A stretch of 64,000 bases of DNA from Halomonas sp. Lineage in GTDB: Bacteria; Pseudomonadota; Gammaproteobacteria; Pseudomonadales; Halomonadaceae. Within the stretch, counting starts at the first letter, position 1; the number at the start of each line of letters is the position of its first letter. The position numbers and the translations under genes are program-made. Location of the stretch: contig NZ_JAFIFK010000047.1 in assembly GCF_020832045.1 (NCBI RefSeq), forward strand, positions 95,099 through 159,098. Reading direction: 5' to 3'. The notes under the pieces were generated by a model that saw only the letters and a program-made list of their open reading frames with translations, was not told the origin of the DNA and did not search any database. This document shows, in pieces, positions 45,535 to 53,941 of the stretch.

Positions 45535-46008
45535 ATGTTGCTTAAAGGTTCTTGCCACTGCGGTGAAGTGCGTTTCAGCGTCGAGTCACCGCATCCCTAC
45601 CCTTATCAACGCTGTTACTGTTCCATCTGCCGCAAGACCGCCGGTGGAGGTGGCTACGCCATCAACCTGAGTGGGCTCGCCGAGACGCTGCAGGTCGAAG
45701 GGGACGAGCATCAGGGCGTTTACCATGCCGTGATCGATGGCGAGCGGAGCTCCGGTGAGCGCCACTTCTGCAAACACTGCGCCTCGGCACTATGGGTCTA
45801 CGACCCTGACTGGCCGGACCTGATCCACCCTTTCGCTTCGGCTATCGATACCGAGCTGCCGGTACCGCCGGAGCGGGTCCATCTGCTGTTAGACAGTAAA
45901 GCCGATTGGGTGGAAGTCGAGGCGAAGGACAACGACAAGTGTTTCGCCGGATACCCCGAGGAGAGCATCGCCGAGTGGCATCAGCGCCGAGGGCTGGAAT
46001 CGAATTGA
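45535..46008 (+). CDS. GFA / CENP-V family zinc protein
   Basis: 157 residues. It keeps the zinc-binding cysteines of glutathione-dependent formaldehyde-activating-like proteins: 'GSCHCGEVRF', 'CYCSICRKTAGGGGYAIN' and 'FCKHCASALWVYDP'. Formaldehyde-glutathione chemistry was proposed for one family member, but many homologs are of unknown role. AAGGAGG precedes the ATG. Divergent from the DJ-1 gene, sharing a regulatory element; both suggest a response to reactive aldehydes. Confidence 0.88.
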   Translation: MLLKGSCHCGEVRFSVESPHPYPYQRCYCSICRKTAGGGGYAINLSGLAETLQVEGDEHQGVYHAVIDGERSSGERHFCKHCASALWVYDPDWPDLIHPFASAIDTELPVPPERVHLLLDSKADWVEVEAKDNDKCFAGYPEESIAEWHQRRGLESN

Positions 46009-46030
46009 GTTGCCCTAGGCGGAGCACTGC

Positions 46031-46453
46031 TCACTTCAAATTTCGGTTGGCAATGGGGCCTTTGCCCAGAATTTTCAACATAGTGGTACGGCACGCTTTG
46101 AACACGGGGTAAAGCCGTGCCGTGCGCTCTGGGTTGGCAAAGAGCCGGTACATGAGACGATTGAACAAGCCGCTGCGAGTGCCGAGCAGAGTGAGGCGGT
46201 GCAAGGCTTCGCTGCCGTGGTACCAGCGCTCGCCAATTTGCAGGGCGAACCCTTCATCCAGGTCGATGCCCATCGCGGAGAGTTCGTGGCGCGCCTCGCT
46301 CTCCTGCCTGGCATCGATCAGCTCGAGTTCACCCAGGTCCTGGCGAATACGCTGCCAGCGTACATAGCGGCGGCACATCGGACACTCGCCGTCGTACACC
46401 AGTCGCAGGCGAGGCTGTGCGGTGCTAGCGTCCTTGGTGTCTTGAGCATCCAT
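46031..46453 (-). CDS. DCC family thiol-disulfide oxidoreductase (DUF393)
   Basis: 140 residues. The D-x-x-C-x-x-C motif is 'VYDGECPMCRRYVRW', and 'LELIDARQE' and 'WYHGSEALHRLTLL' fit the DUF393 pattern. It is a predicted thioredoxin-fold reductase. Convergent with the GFA gene, 22 bases away. Confidence 0.86.
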   Translation of the reverse strand: MDAQDTKDASTAQPRLRLVYDGECPMCRRYVRWQRIRQDLGELELIDARQESEARHELSAMGIDLDEGFALQIGERWYHGSEALHRLTLLGTRSGLFNRLMYRLFANPERTARLYPVFKACRTTMLKILGKGPIANRNLK

Positions 46454-46537
46454 TCCCGTGTCGCCTACTCGTCATGCTTCCTATGCAGGGTCCGTCATCA
46501 AGCGCCTACGTGTCCAGTGCCTGGTTGTACACCGGTG

Positions 46538-47182
46538 CTACCACGGTGAAGGGATCGCCCCCTTCTCGATAAGGGCCTCGGTACGCGTGCGATAGCGAAG
46601 CGCTTCTCCTTCTATCTCTTTACCTTGGGCGGAAGACACGATGGTCGAGTGAAAGTCCTCACTTCGATCGGGGCAGGTACGGCAGCTGGCGAGCCAGCCG
46701 ATCTGGACCTCGCCCTGTCCGGATATCCCAATGCTCATGGCATGGCGGTACCTAGAGAGAGGATACTCGCGATACCACTGTTGTAACGACTCCTCCGTCT
46801 CGGGCAGCGCTAGGTCGATTTCATAAAATGTCTGGGTACGGTAGGAAAACCAGCGTGCTTGCATGCTCTGTGGTGCAGGTAAAGGAGCACCCAAGCTGTA
46901 ATAGCTATCGCTGGCAGGTGGGTATTGCCCAAAACCATCGTTCAAATCGCCGTTCGGTCCGCTCCAGGTGTGGTCGAAGGTAAGTGTTTCCACCCACACA
47001 GGCCAGCCCTCAGGGCCGCCAACGGTTTGGATCGTGAACTCATAATTGCGAGGTTCCGACCCGCAGCCAGACATAGACAGACAAAGTGCTAGAAGCAAGC
47101 CCAGGCGTGGAACAGTGCGCATTGAGCGTGGCTGCCTTGAGGTTGGGCGCTGTAATGTAAGGGGGGCAAGATGGGTATTCAT
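46538..47182 (-). CDS. DUF2931 family lipoprotein
   Basis: 214 residues. A lipobox L-S-M-S-G-C ends an atypically long signal region; an internal ATG at 47122 ('MRTVPRLGLLLALCL') would give a normal-length signal. The long start is kept because AAGGAC lies 5 bases before 47182. 'PVWVETLTFDHTW', 'ARWFSYRTQTFYEIDLALPE' match DUF2931 proteins, which are found near secretion or Rhs loci in some bacteria. No such genes are seen here. Function unknown. Confidence 0.78.
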   Translation of the reverse strand: MNTHLAPLTLQRPTSRQPRSMRTVPRLGLLLALCLSMSGCGSEPRNYEFTIQTVGGPEGWPVWVETLTFDHTWSGPNGDLNDGFGQYPPASDSYYSLGAPLPAPQSMQARWFSYRTQTFYEIDLALPETEESLQQWYREYPLSRYRHAMSIGISGQGEVQIGWLASCRTCPDRSEDFHSTIVSSAQGKEIEGEALRYRTRTEALIEKGAIPSPW

Positions 47183-47506
47183 AAAGTCCTTTTATCTATC
47201 CATTCCCTGTGAGAAAGACTTGGATTACTTGGCTTGAATGAGAAGCTGACCATTTTACTGAATGTGGGATTTGGGGAAATGGCCGATCTCTTACAAGGCG
47301 ATGGTTAATGCCTGACATGTAGTTTATTTAGTCGGTGTCTAGGTGTGTGTGAACTGTATGCAATGGAGCGTGTCTTTTGGTTTTTTTCAACTTTTGGTAT
47401 CATTTGAGTTGTAACCATCTCGCACGGTAACGTGTCGAGTCAGGTGTCGTGAGGACAATCGATGCCGGCTGGAGCGCTTTTTTCATGTCCTGACAGGTAG
47501 CTTGTG
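47183..47506. other. Gene-free AT-richer stretch
   Basis: About 320 bases between divergent genes with visibly lower GC than the flanks, including runs such as TTTTGGTTTTTTTC near 47375-47390. No RNA gene or clear operator seen. It presumably holds promoters for the lipoprotein and the membrane protein. Confidence 0.45.
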
Positions 47507-48226
47507 ATGCTTTTGTACACCTTTTTTGGTGCTGCAGCGATGGTGGCCGTTCATCTTCTAGGCTACCGGCTTTTGGGCTACAAGGGGCGCTCGGCTCGAC
47601 TGTTAGTATCTTTGGCTGGCGGAACGTCCGTTGCCTATGTGTTTCTTCAGATCCTTCCCAAGCTCGCCTATAGCGACTTGGTACTCGCACATTCGGAAAT
47701 GTTGAGTGAGGCTAGATGGCAGCACCATGCATTTCTCCTGGCCATGATTGGCCTTATCGGTTTCCTGGGTTTGGATCAAATGGCGACCAAGCTTGCAGCG
47801 GTGGGTCGATATAGGCCTAAAGTCGACCACTTTCGCATCATTGCTGTGGTGTACATAGCCTATAATTTCCTCGTTGGTTATATTCTTAATTTTCATTGGG
47901 CCATGGGTGGTATACGCTCGGTCTTGCTTTATGTACTTGCCATGAGTCTTCATTTCTTGTTTGTCGGTTATATGCTTGGCCGTCATCATCCTGTTCACAA
48001 GGTGATAAAGGTTCGTTGGTACTTTGCAGCTGCATTGCTGTTGGGATGGCTTGCCTCTCTAGTTAGAGAGCTGCGGCCAGAGTTCCTCGCCTCTCTGTTG
48101 GCACTTTTGGCGGGAGCCATGATTGTTATTACTTTAAAGGAAGAGCTGCGTGATGAAACGCTGGATGAATTTTCTACTTTTGCGCTGGGGGCTTCCCTTT
48201 ATACGATGCTCCTGATGCGAATATAA
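47507..48226 (+). CDS. Integral membrane protein of unknown function, lower GC
   Basis: 239 residues with about seven or eight membrane helices. 'LVSLAGGTSVAYVFLQILPKL' (in part) recalls ZIP-type transporters in arrangement, but the H-N-x-x-E-G metal motif is absent, so I leave it unnamed. Codon use and base composition are clearly poorer in GC than neighbours, mainly in 47,820-48,200, suggesting recent transfer. ATG at 47507 directly follows an in-frame GTG; AGGT lies upstream. Confidence 0.7.
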   Translation: MLLYTFFGAAAMVAVHLLGYRLLGYKGRSARLLVSLAGGTSVAYVFLQILPKLAYSDLVLAHSEMLSEARWQHHAFLLAMIGLIGFLGLDQMATKLAAVGRYRPKVDHFRIIAVVYIAYNFLVGYILNFHWAMGGIRSVLLYVLAMSLHFLFVGYMLGRHHPVHKVIKVRWYFAAALLLGWLASLVRELRPEFLASLLALLAGAMIVITLKEELRDETLDEFSTFALGASLYTMLLMRI

Positions 48227-48273
48227 AGCCATACTGATAAAAATGAACCACTGATCCTGAGGTGGGAAACGAT

Positions 48274-48843
48274 ATGCAGCAAGTCTATAAGACACCGCCG
48301 AACCCGGCCGATATGCAGCGCGCCGAGCGCAAGATTCGATTCGCAGGCACGCTCGGCCTCGTACTGTTCGGCTTGGTGGTGGGCGTCGCATACTTCTTGC
48401 TGCCCACTTTCGCCAGCTTTCCTGCTGAGCTGGCCGAACGCCTGGCCTTTGCCGCACGGGCCAGCGCTGTGGTGCTCTTCTGTGTGCTAGTTGCAGTGGG
48501 CATGGTGGCGTCCATTCGCCGGGTCTCGTCGCAAGACATCGGCGGTTCCGCCGCCGGGCCACCGAGCGAAAAGCTCTCCATTTATGTAGCGTTCCTGCAG
48601 AACACTCTGGAACAGGCGGTGTTGGCCGTTGGGTTCTACTTCGCCTATGCAAGCCTGGTGGCGGGTGCATGGCTTGCACTGATTCCTGTCAGCGTGGCGT
48701 TCTTCGTGGTCGGCCGCGCACTGTTCCTGCGTGGCTATCGGCGCGGGGTCGAGGGACGAGCGCTGGGCATGGTTCTGACCATGACGCCTGTCATCGTGGG
48801 TTACCCGGCCGTGTTCATTCTCATGGTGCTAGATTGGTTCTAG
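48274..48843 (+). CDS. MAPEG family membrane protein
   Basis: 189 residues with four membrane helices. 'YVAFLQNTLEQAVLAVGFYF' and 'FFVVGRALFLRGYRRGVEGR' match MAPEG proteins (eicosanoid and glutathione metabolism family), including the N-x-x-E helix. Bacterial members often act as glutathione transferases or peroxidases. ATG at 48274 follows GAGGTGGG; a GTG at 48262 is possible. First of a run of small enzymes on the plus strand. Confidence 0.82.
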   Translation: MQQVYKTPPNPADMQRAERKIRFAGTLGLVLFGLVVGVAYFLLPTFASFPAELAERLAFAARASAVVLFCVLVAVGMVASIRRVSSQDIGGSAAGPPSEKLSIYVAFLQNTLEQAVLAVGFYFAYASLVAGAWLALIPVSVAFFVVGRALFLRGYRRGVEGRALGMVLTMTPVIVGYPAVFILMVLDWF

Positions 48844-48891
48844 GCCTAGGATTTATGGCTCCTTCCCCAATGGACTCGAACGGAGAATGGC

Positions 48892-49275
48892 ATGGACGAA
48901 TCGACGAAACGCGAGCTTATAGAGCGCTACATCGCTGCCTACAACGACTTCGACATAGAGGAAATGCTGGCCGTACTCGCGCCTGACATCGAGTTCGAGA
49001 ATTACGCAGGGGACGAGCTCACCAACTCGGCCAGCGGCATCGACGAGTTCAGGCTTCTGGCCGAGCAAGCCAAGCGGTTTTTCACCGAGCGCCTGCAGCG
49101 CGTGACGAGCCTGACCTTCAGCGAAGAGGGGGTCACGGCCGAGATCGATTACCGGGGTCGCCTGGCGCAGGACATCCCCGGAGGGCCGAAAGAGGGCAGC
49201 TTGATCGAACTGAATGGCACGACCGAGTTCACGTTCGGCGGGGGGCGGATTATCAAGATCATTGACCGAAGTTGA
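48892..49275 (+). CDS. NTF2-like / SnoaL-fold protein
   Basis: 127 residues. 'RELIERYIAAYNDFDIEEML' and 'LAPDIEFENYAGDELTN' at the N-terminus and 'LNGTTEFTFGGGRIIKIID' at the end are typical of nuclear transport factor 2-like proteins, a cone-shaped fold used by isomerases and binding proteins. Substrate unknown. Its stop overlaps a possible TTG of the next gene, suggesting co-transcription. Confidence 0.82.
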   Translation: MDESTKRELIERYIAAYNDFDIEEMLAVLAPDIEFENYAGDELTNSASGIDEFRLLAEQAKRFFTERLQRVTSLTFSEEGVTAEIDYRGRLAQDIPGGPKEGSLIELNGTTEFTFGGGRIIKIIDRS

Positions 49276-49298
49276 GCGAACCCATAGGCGTGAGACCA

Positions 49299-49868
49299 AT
49301 GAAAACCCAGTACTACACCGCAGCCAGCCTCGATGGGTTCATTGCCACTGAAGAGGATTCCCTGGAGTGGCTGTTCACCCTGGCCGACCTCAGCGACTCC
49401 AGCTATCCGGCATTCGTCGCCGAGGTGGGTGCTCTGGCCATGGGGGCTTCCACCTATGAGTGGATCTTGCGCAATGCCGATACCGTGGCTGCCGAAACCG
49501 GCTCACCATGGCCGTACACCCAGCCTACCTGGGTATTCACCCATCGCGACCTGGCGATTCCCGAGGGAGCGGACGTCCGCTTCGTGCAGGGGGAGGTGCG
49601 GCCTATCCATGAAGAGATGCATGCAGCCGCGGGAGGAAAAAACCTATGGATCGTCGGCGGCGGCGACCTGGCGGGGCAGTTTCACGATGCCGGACTGCTC
49701 GATGAACTCATCGTCCAGATCGGCTCCGTTACCCTGGGCACAGGCAAGCCGCTTTTCCCGCGTCGCATATTGAGCCCGACCTTGCGCCTCGCCACCGTGC
49801 GCCAGATGGGAGCCGGTATGGTGGAGCTACGGTATGACATTTCTCCACCGGCGCGGAACGGCGTATAG
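49299..49868 (+). CDS. Dihydrofolate reductase family protein (RibD C-terminal fold)
   Basis: 189 residues. 'YYTAASLDGFIATEEDSLEW', 'GALAMGASTYEWIL' and 'KNLWIVGGGDLAGQFHDAGL' followed by 'LDELIVQIGSVTLGTGKPLF' fit the RibD_C/DHFR-like fold, with the G-G-G-D NADPH loop. Actual reductase substrate unknown. ATG at 49299; a TTG at 49272 in frame would overlap the upstream gene. It is one of two DHFR-fold genes in this region plus a remnant near 56.5 kb. Confidence 0.84.
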   Translation: MKTQYYTAASLDGFIATEEDSLEWLFTLADLSDSSYPAFVAEVGALAMGASTYEWILRNADTVAAETGSPWPYTQPTWVFTHRDLAIPEGADVRFVQGEVRPIHEEMHAAAGGKNLWIVGGGDLAGQFHDAGLLDELIVQIGSVTLGTGKPLFPRRILSPTLRLATVRQMGAGMVELRYDISPPARNGV

Positions 49869-49992
49869 CAGGCTTGGCTGTTTGGCACCCGCGTAAAGAC
49901 GGGCGTCTTTCTATGGTCTAGTGTCAAGGAAGGACATGGCCACGACCGCAAGAAGAAGCACGGCTCACCGTCAAGCTACTGGGAGACACGAC

Positions 49993-50151
49993 ATGCCAAT
50001 GGGAACAATTCTACTAATAGTCCTGATCCTACTACTGATCGGCGCGATACCTGCGTGGCCCCACAGCAGGGGATGGGGGTACGGTCCCAGTGGCGGGGTC
50101 GGGCTGGTACTGATAATTGTGCTCATTCTGGTTTTAATGGGGAGAATATAG
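49993..50151 (+). CDS. DUF3309 small membrane protein
   Basis: 52 residues: 'MGTILLIVLILLLIGAIPAW', a glycine-rich turn 'WGYGPSGGVG', and a second hydrophobic helix ending 'LVLMGRI'. This is the pattern of DUF3309, short stress-associated membrane proteins. GGGAGA precedes the ATG at 49993. Confidence 0.83.
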   Translation: MPMGTILLIVLILLLIGAIPAWPHSRGWGYGPSGGVGLVLIIVLILVLMGRI

Positions 50152-50161
50152 TATCCCCCCA

Positions 50162-50295
50162 ATGAAAAAACTCCTGGTGATCACCGGCGGCGGCAGTGGT
50201 AGGCCGGAGAGGTGGCCCGCGCCATCCTCTGGCTGCTTTCCGATGACGCCTCTTACTCGACCGGCGCGGTGTTGGACGTAACGGGTGGGCGATAA
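50162..50295 (+). pseudogene. Remnant of a short-chain dehydrogenase gene (internal deletion)
   Basis: The start codes for 'MKKLLVITGGGSG', the first strand and NAD loop of an SDR. It then jumps, in another frame, to 'GEVARAILWLLSDDASYSTG' and 'AVLDVTGGR' followed by TAA, which is the C-terminal end of an SDR. The middle of about 200 codons is missing and the junction (near 50200) is out of frame. So this is a scar left by deletion, not a working gene. Confidence 0.8.
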
Positions 50296-50387
50296 TCGAG
50301 AGCGTCAAAAGCCCCGTTTCGTGCCATGTCTCAGCTGCTACGATCAGGGATGAGTCAGCATTCGTCAGGCAACGTCCAGGAGGAACG

Positions 50388-50924
50388 ATGAACATGGACC
50401 TGTTCACGCGCCGGGTAAGCGTGGTCACCGCTGACATCACCAAGCTCGAGGTGGATGCCATCGTTAACGCTGCCAATCACTCGCTGATGGGCGGGGGCGG
50501 CGTAGACGGTGCCATTCACCGCGGTGCCGGCCCGGAGCTCAAGCATGCCTGCCAGCGCCTGCGTGATACTGAGTGGCCCGACGGCCTGCCAGACGGTGAG
50601 GTCGCGCTGACCGAGGGCTTCGAGCTGCCGGCACGCTACGTGATCCACACCGTGGGTCCGGCCTATGCCAAGACCAAGGACAAGTCGCACCTGCTTGCCA
50701 ACTGCTACCGCAACGCCCTGGCGCTGGCCGACAAGCACGGCTGTCTCAGCATCGCCTTTCCTGCAATTTCCACCGGTGTCTATGGTTATCCGTTCGATGA
50801 AGCGGCGCGTGTGGTGCTCGATGTGCTGGCCGAAGCGCTGCCACGCCACGAGCTGGACGTGACCCTGTGCTTCTTCAGTGAAAAGGATACCAAGGCGTTT
50901 GAATCGATCATGCAGAACGGGTAA
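50388..50924 (+). CDS. ymdB: O-acetyl-ADP-ribose deacetylase, macro domain
   Basis: 178 residues. 'VTADITKLEVDAIVNAANHSLMGGGGVDGAIH' (in part) is the ADP-ribose binding loop, with 'GYVIHTVGP'-like and 'FPAISTGVYGYPFDEAARV' forming the second loop. YmdB-type macro proteins hydrolyse O-acetyl-ADP-ribose and mono-ADP-ribose. AGGAGG precedes the ATG at 50388. Confidence 0.9.
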   Translation: MNMDLFTRRVSVVTADITKLEVDAIVNAANHSLMGGGGVDGAIHRGAGPELKHACQRLRDTEWPDGLPDGEVALTEGFELPARYVIHTVGPAYAKTKDKSHLLANCYRNALALADKHGCLSIAFPAISTGVYGYPFDEAARVVLDVLAEALPRHELDVTLCFFSEKDTKAFESIMQNG

Positions 50925-51055
50925 CGGTGACGCGGTGGCAGGGCCCAACTGTCAGGTCACCGTATTGGACTGCCGGTTACCGAAAGGCCCCGGGCTGTGT
51001 GATAGACTGCGCGCCTCGGCCTGCGCCAGCAACACTTCCCCATCGGTAGCCCGTC

Positions 51056-53248
51056 ATGGAAATCAAAGTCAATTTTCTCGAAAATCTCAGGCTTGAAGCC
51101 AAGTTTGACGATTTCACCGTCATCACCGACCAGCCCATTCGCTACAAGGGTGACGGCTCGGCGCCAAGCCCGTTCGACTACTTCCTGGCGTCCTCCGCGC
51201 TGTGTGCGGCCTACTTTGTGCGGGTGTATTGCCTGGCGCGCGATATCCCCACCGAGAACATCCGGCTGTCGCAGAACAACATCGTCGACCCGGAAAACCG
51301 CTACAACCAGATCTTCAAAATCCAGGTAGAGCTGCCGGAGGACATCTCCGAGAAGGATCGCGAAGGCATCCTGCGCTCCATCGATCGCTGCACCGTGAAG
51401 AAGGTGGTGCAGACCGGCCCCGAGTTCCAGATCGAGACCGTCGAGAACCTCGACGAGGACGCCCAGGCGCTGCTAATGGTGCAGCCCGAGGAGGATGCCT
51501 ACACCTGGATCGAAGGCAAGGACCTGCCGCTGGAGCAGACCATTGCCAACATGTCGGCCATGCTGGCGGACCTGGGCATGAAGATCGAGATCGCCTCCTG
51601 GCGCAACATCGTGCCCCATGTGTGGTCGCTGCACATCCGCGACGCCGCCTCGCCGATGTGCTTCACCAACGGCAAGGGTGCTACCAAGGAGAGCGCGCTT
51701 TGCTCGGCGCTGGGCGAATTCATCGAGCGCCTGAGCTGCAACTTCTTCTACAACGACCAGTTTTTCGGCGAAGAGATCGCGAGCAGCGCCTTCGTGCATT
51801 ATCCCAACGAGGAGTGGTTCAAGCCCGGGCCCAACGACGAGCTGCCCGAGGGCATACTTGACGCCTACACCCGTGAGATCTACGACCCGGAAGGAGAGCT
51901 GCGCGGCTCGCACCTGATCGACACCAACTCCGGCAAGCGTGAGCGTGGCATCGTCGCCTTGCCCTTCGTGCGCCAGTCGGACGGCGAGACGGTCTACTTT
52001 CCCTCCAACCTGATCGAGAACCTCTACCTCAGCAACGGCATGAGCGCCGGCAACACGCTGCAGGAAGCCCAGGTGCAGTGCCTCTCGGAGATCTTCGAGC
52101 GTGCGGTGAAGCGCGAGATCCTCGAGCAGGAGCTGGCACTGCCGGACGTGCCCATGGAAGTGCTCGAGCGCTACCCGGGCATTCTCGAAGGCATCCAGGC
52201 GCTGGAAGCGCAGGGCTATCCGGTACTGGTCAAGGACGCCTCGCTCGGCGGCCAGTTCCCGGTGATGTGCGTGACCCTGATGAACCCGCGCACCGGCGGC
52301 GTATTCGCCTCCTTCGGCGCTCACCCCAGCTTCGAGGTGGCGCTGGAGCGCAGCCTCACCGAGCTGCTGCAGGGCCGCAGCTTCGAGGGCCTGAACGACT
52401 TTCTGCCGCCGACCTTCAACTCCCAGGCCGTTTCCGAGCCGAACAACTTCGTCGAGCACTTCATCGACTCCTCGGGGCTGGTTTCGTGGCGTTTCTTCAG
52501 TGCCAAGAGCGAGTTCGTATTCGCCGACTGGGACTACTCCAGCACAAACGCCGAAGAAGCCGCCACGCTATTTGGCATCCTTGAAGAGCTGGGGCTCGAG
52601 GCTTATCAGGCCGTGCACGAGGATCTGGGCGCACCGGTGTGCCGCATCCTGGTGCCGGGGTACTCCGAGGTGTACCCGGTGGACGATCTCATCTGGGACA
52701 ACACCAACATGGCGCTGGACTACCGTGAGGACATCCTCAACCTGCATGCGCTTAGCGAAGAGCAGCTCGCCGGCCTGCTGGAACGCCTGGAGGAGAGCCA
52801 GCTCGACGAACACATGGATATCATCACCCTGATCGGTATCGAGTTCGACGAGAACACCGTGTGGGGCCAGCTCACCATCCTGGAGCTGAAGCTGCTGATT
52901 CATCTCGCCCTTGGGCAGCATGAAGAGGCTTTGGAACGGGTCGAGATGTTCCAGCAGTATAACGACAACACCGTCGAGCGTGGTCTGTTCTACCAGGCCA
53001 TGGCCGCGGTGTTGGAGATCATGCTCGACGACGAGCTGGAGCTCGACGACTACCTGCACAACCTCACGCGCATGTTCGGCGAAAAGACCATGGCCGCCGT
53101 GGTGGGCTCCGTCACCGGCGAGGTGCGCTTCCACGGCCTGACGCCCACCAACATGCAGCTCGAAGGACTGGAGAAGCACCAGCGCCTGATCGAGAGCTAC
53201 AAGAAGCTGCACGCCCATCGCGCCAAGCGCGCAGGCGTGGCGCTTTAA
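51056..53248 (+). CDS. OsmC domain - YcaO domain fusion protein
   Basis: 730 residues, versus about 586 for E. coli YcaO. Residues 1-135 are an OsmC/Ohr-like domain with C50 ('LASSALCAAYF') and C112 ('DRCTVKK') in the positions of its redox pair. The rest follows YcaO end to end: 'NVWSLHIRDA'-type, 'CFTNGKGATKESALCSALGE', 'GNTLQEAQVQCLSEIFERAV', 'SFGAHPSFEVALERSLTELL' and the C-terminal TPR-like helices. YcaO uses ATP to activate backbone amides and in E. coli affects RimO-dependent S12 methylthiolation. A terminator follows. Confidence 0.9.
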   Translation: MEIKVNFLENLRLEAKFDDFTVITDQPIRYKGDGSAPSPFDYFLASSALCAAYFVRVYCLARDIPTENIRLSQNNIVDPENRYNQIFKIQVELPEDISEKDREGILRSIDRCTVKKVVQTGPEFQIETVENLDEDAQALLMVQPEEDAYTWIEGKDLPLEQTIANMSAMLADLGMKIEIASWRNIVPHVWSLHIRDAASPMCFTNGKGATKESALCSALGEFIERLSCNFFYNDQFFGEEIASSAFVHYPNEEWFKPGPNDELPEGILDAYTREIYDPEGELRGSHLIDTNSGKRERGIVALPFVRQSDGETVYFPSNLIENLYLSNGMSAGNTLQEAQVQCLSEIFERAVKREILEQELALPDVPMEVLERYPGILEGIQALEAQGYPVLVKDASLGGQFPVMCVTLMNPRTGGVFASFGAHPSFEVALERSLTELLQGRSFEGLNDFLPPTFNSQAVSEPNNFVEHFIDSSGLVSWRFFSAKSEFVFADWDYSSTNAEEAATLFGILEELGLEAYQAVHEDLGAPVCRILVPGYSEVYPVDDLIWDNTNMALDYREDILNLHALSEEQLAGLLERLEESQLDEHMDIITLIGIEFDENTVWGQLTILELKLLIHLALGQHEEALERVEMFQQYNDNTVERGLFYQAMAAVLEIMLDDELELDDYLHNLTRMFGEKTMAAVVGSVTGEVRFHGLTPTNMQLEGLEKHQRLIESYKKLHAHRAKRAGVAL

Positions 53249-53282
53249 GCCAGCCATACGCAGCAACGCCGGAGCACACAAG

Positions 53283-53324
53283 CGCCCCGGGTCAGTTCAT
53301 ACTGGCCCGGGGCGTTTGCGTTTT
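53283..53324 (+). terminator. Rho-independent terminator after OsmC-YcaO
   Basis: CGCCCCGGG (53283-53291) pairs with CCCGGGGCG (53306-53314) over a 14-base loop, followed by TTTGCGTTTT. It lies 35 bases past the stop. Confidence 0.85.
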
Positions 53325-53360
53325 CATTAATCCAGGATGTGAGCCAATGAGAGCAACAAC

Positions 53361-53837
53361 ATGGTGAAAGTGGCGATATTCGTGGACGTCCAGAACGTCT
53401 ACTACACGGTGCGGCAAGCATATAAGCGCAATTTCGATTACAACAAGTTCTGGGCCGAAGCCACTGTGGGTCGAGAGGTCGTGAAAGCCATTGCCTATGC
53501 CATAGACAAAGGCGACCAGAAACAACGGGAGTTTCAAAACATCTTGAGAGCCATTGGCTTCGAGGTAAAGCTGAAGCCCTACATTCAAAGAGCGGACGGC
53601 TCCGCCAAGGGCGATTGGGATGTCGGCATCACGCTAGATGCCATCGAGTACGCCGAGCAGGCGGATGTCGTCGTGCTGGTATCGGGAGACGGCGACTTCG
53701 ACCTGCTGGCGAACAAGATTCGCCAAGTGCATGGTAAAAAAGTCGAGGTCTATGGCGTGCCGCAGTTAACGGCCAGCTCACTGATGAACGCCGCCAGTGA
53801 ATTCCTACCTATCGATAAGCAGCTTCTACTGGGCTAG
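53361..53837 (+). CDS. NYN domain protein (LabA/DUF88-like)
   Basis: 158 residues. 'VAIFVDVQNVYYTVRQAY' with D9 and N12, 'KGDWDVGITLDAIEYAEQAD' and 'VVLVSGDGDFDLLANKIRQV' carry the acidic residues of the NYN/PIN-like nuclease fold. Family members are predicted RNases. It stands alone between terminator-bounded genes. Composition is a little lower in GC than neighbours. Confidence 0.88.
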   Translation: MVKVAIFVDVQNVYYTVRQAYKRNFDYNKFWAEATVGREVVKAIAYAIDKGDQKQREFQNILRAIGFEVKLKPYIQRADGSAKGDWDVGITLDAIEYAEQADVVVLVSGDGDFDLLANKIRQVHGKKVEVYGVPQLTASSLMNAASEFLPIDKQLLLG

Positions 53838-53941
53838 GTCGTCCGGCGTCCTCCTACTGTCTGGCGGCGCCCCTGTTGGGTGTCGAAATTGACGTTGTCA
53901 CTCGATGACTGCATGACCATGCATCCATTCAGGAGACCACG

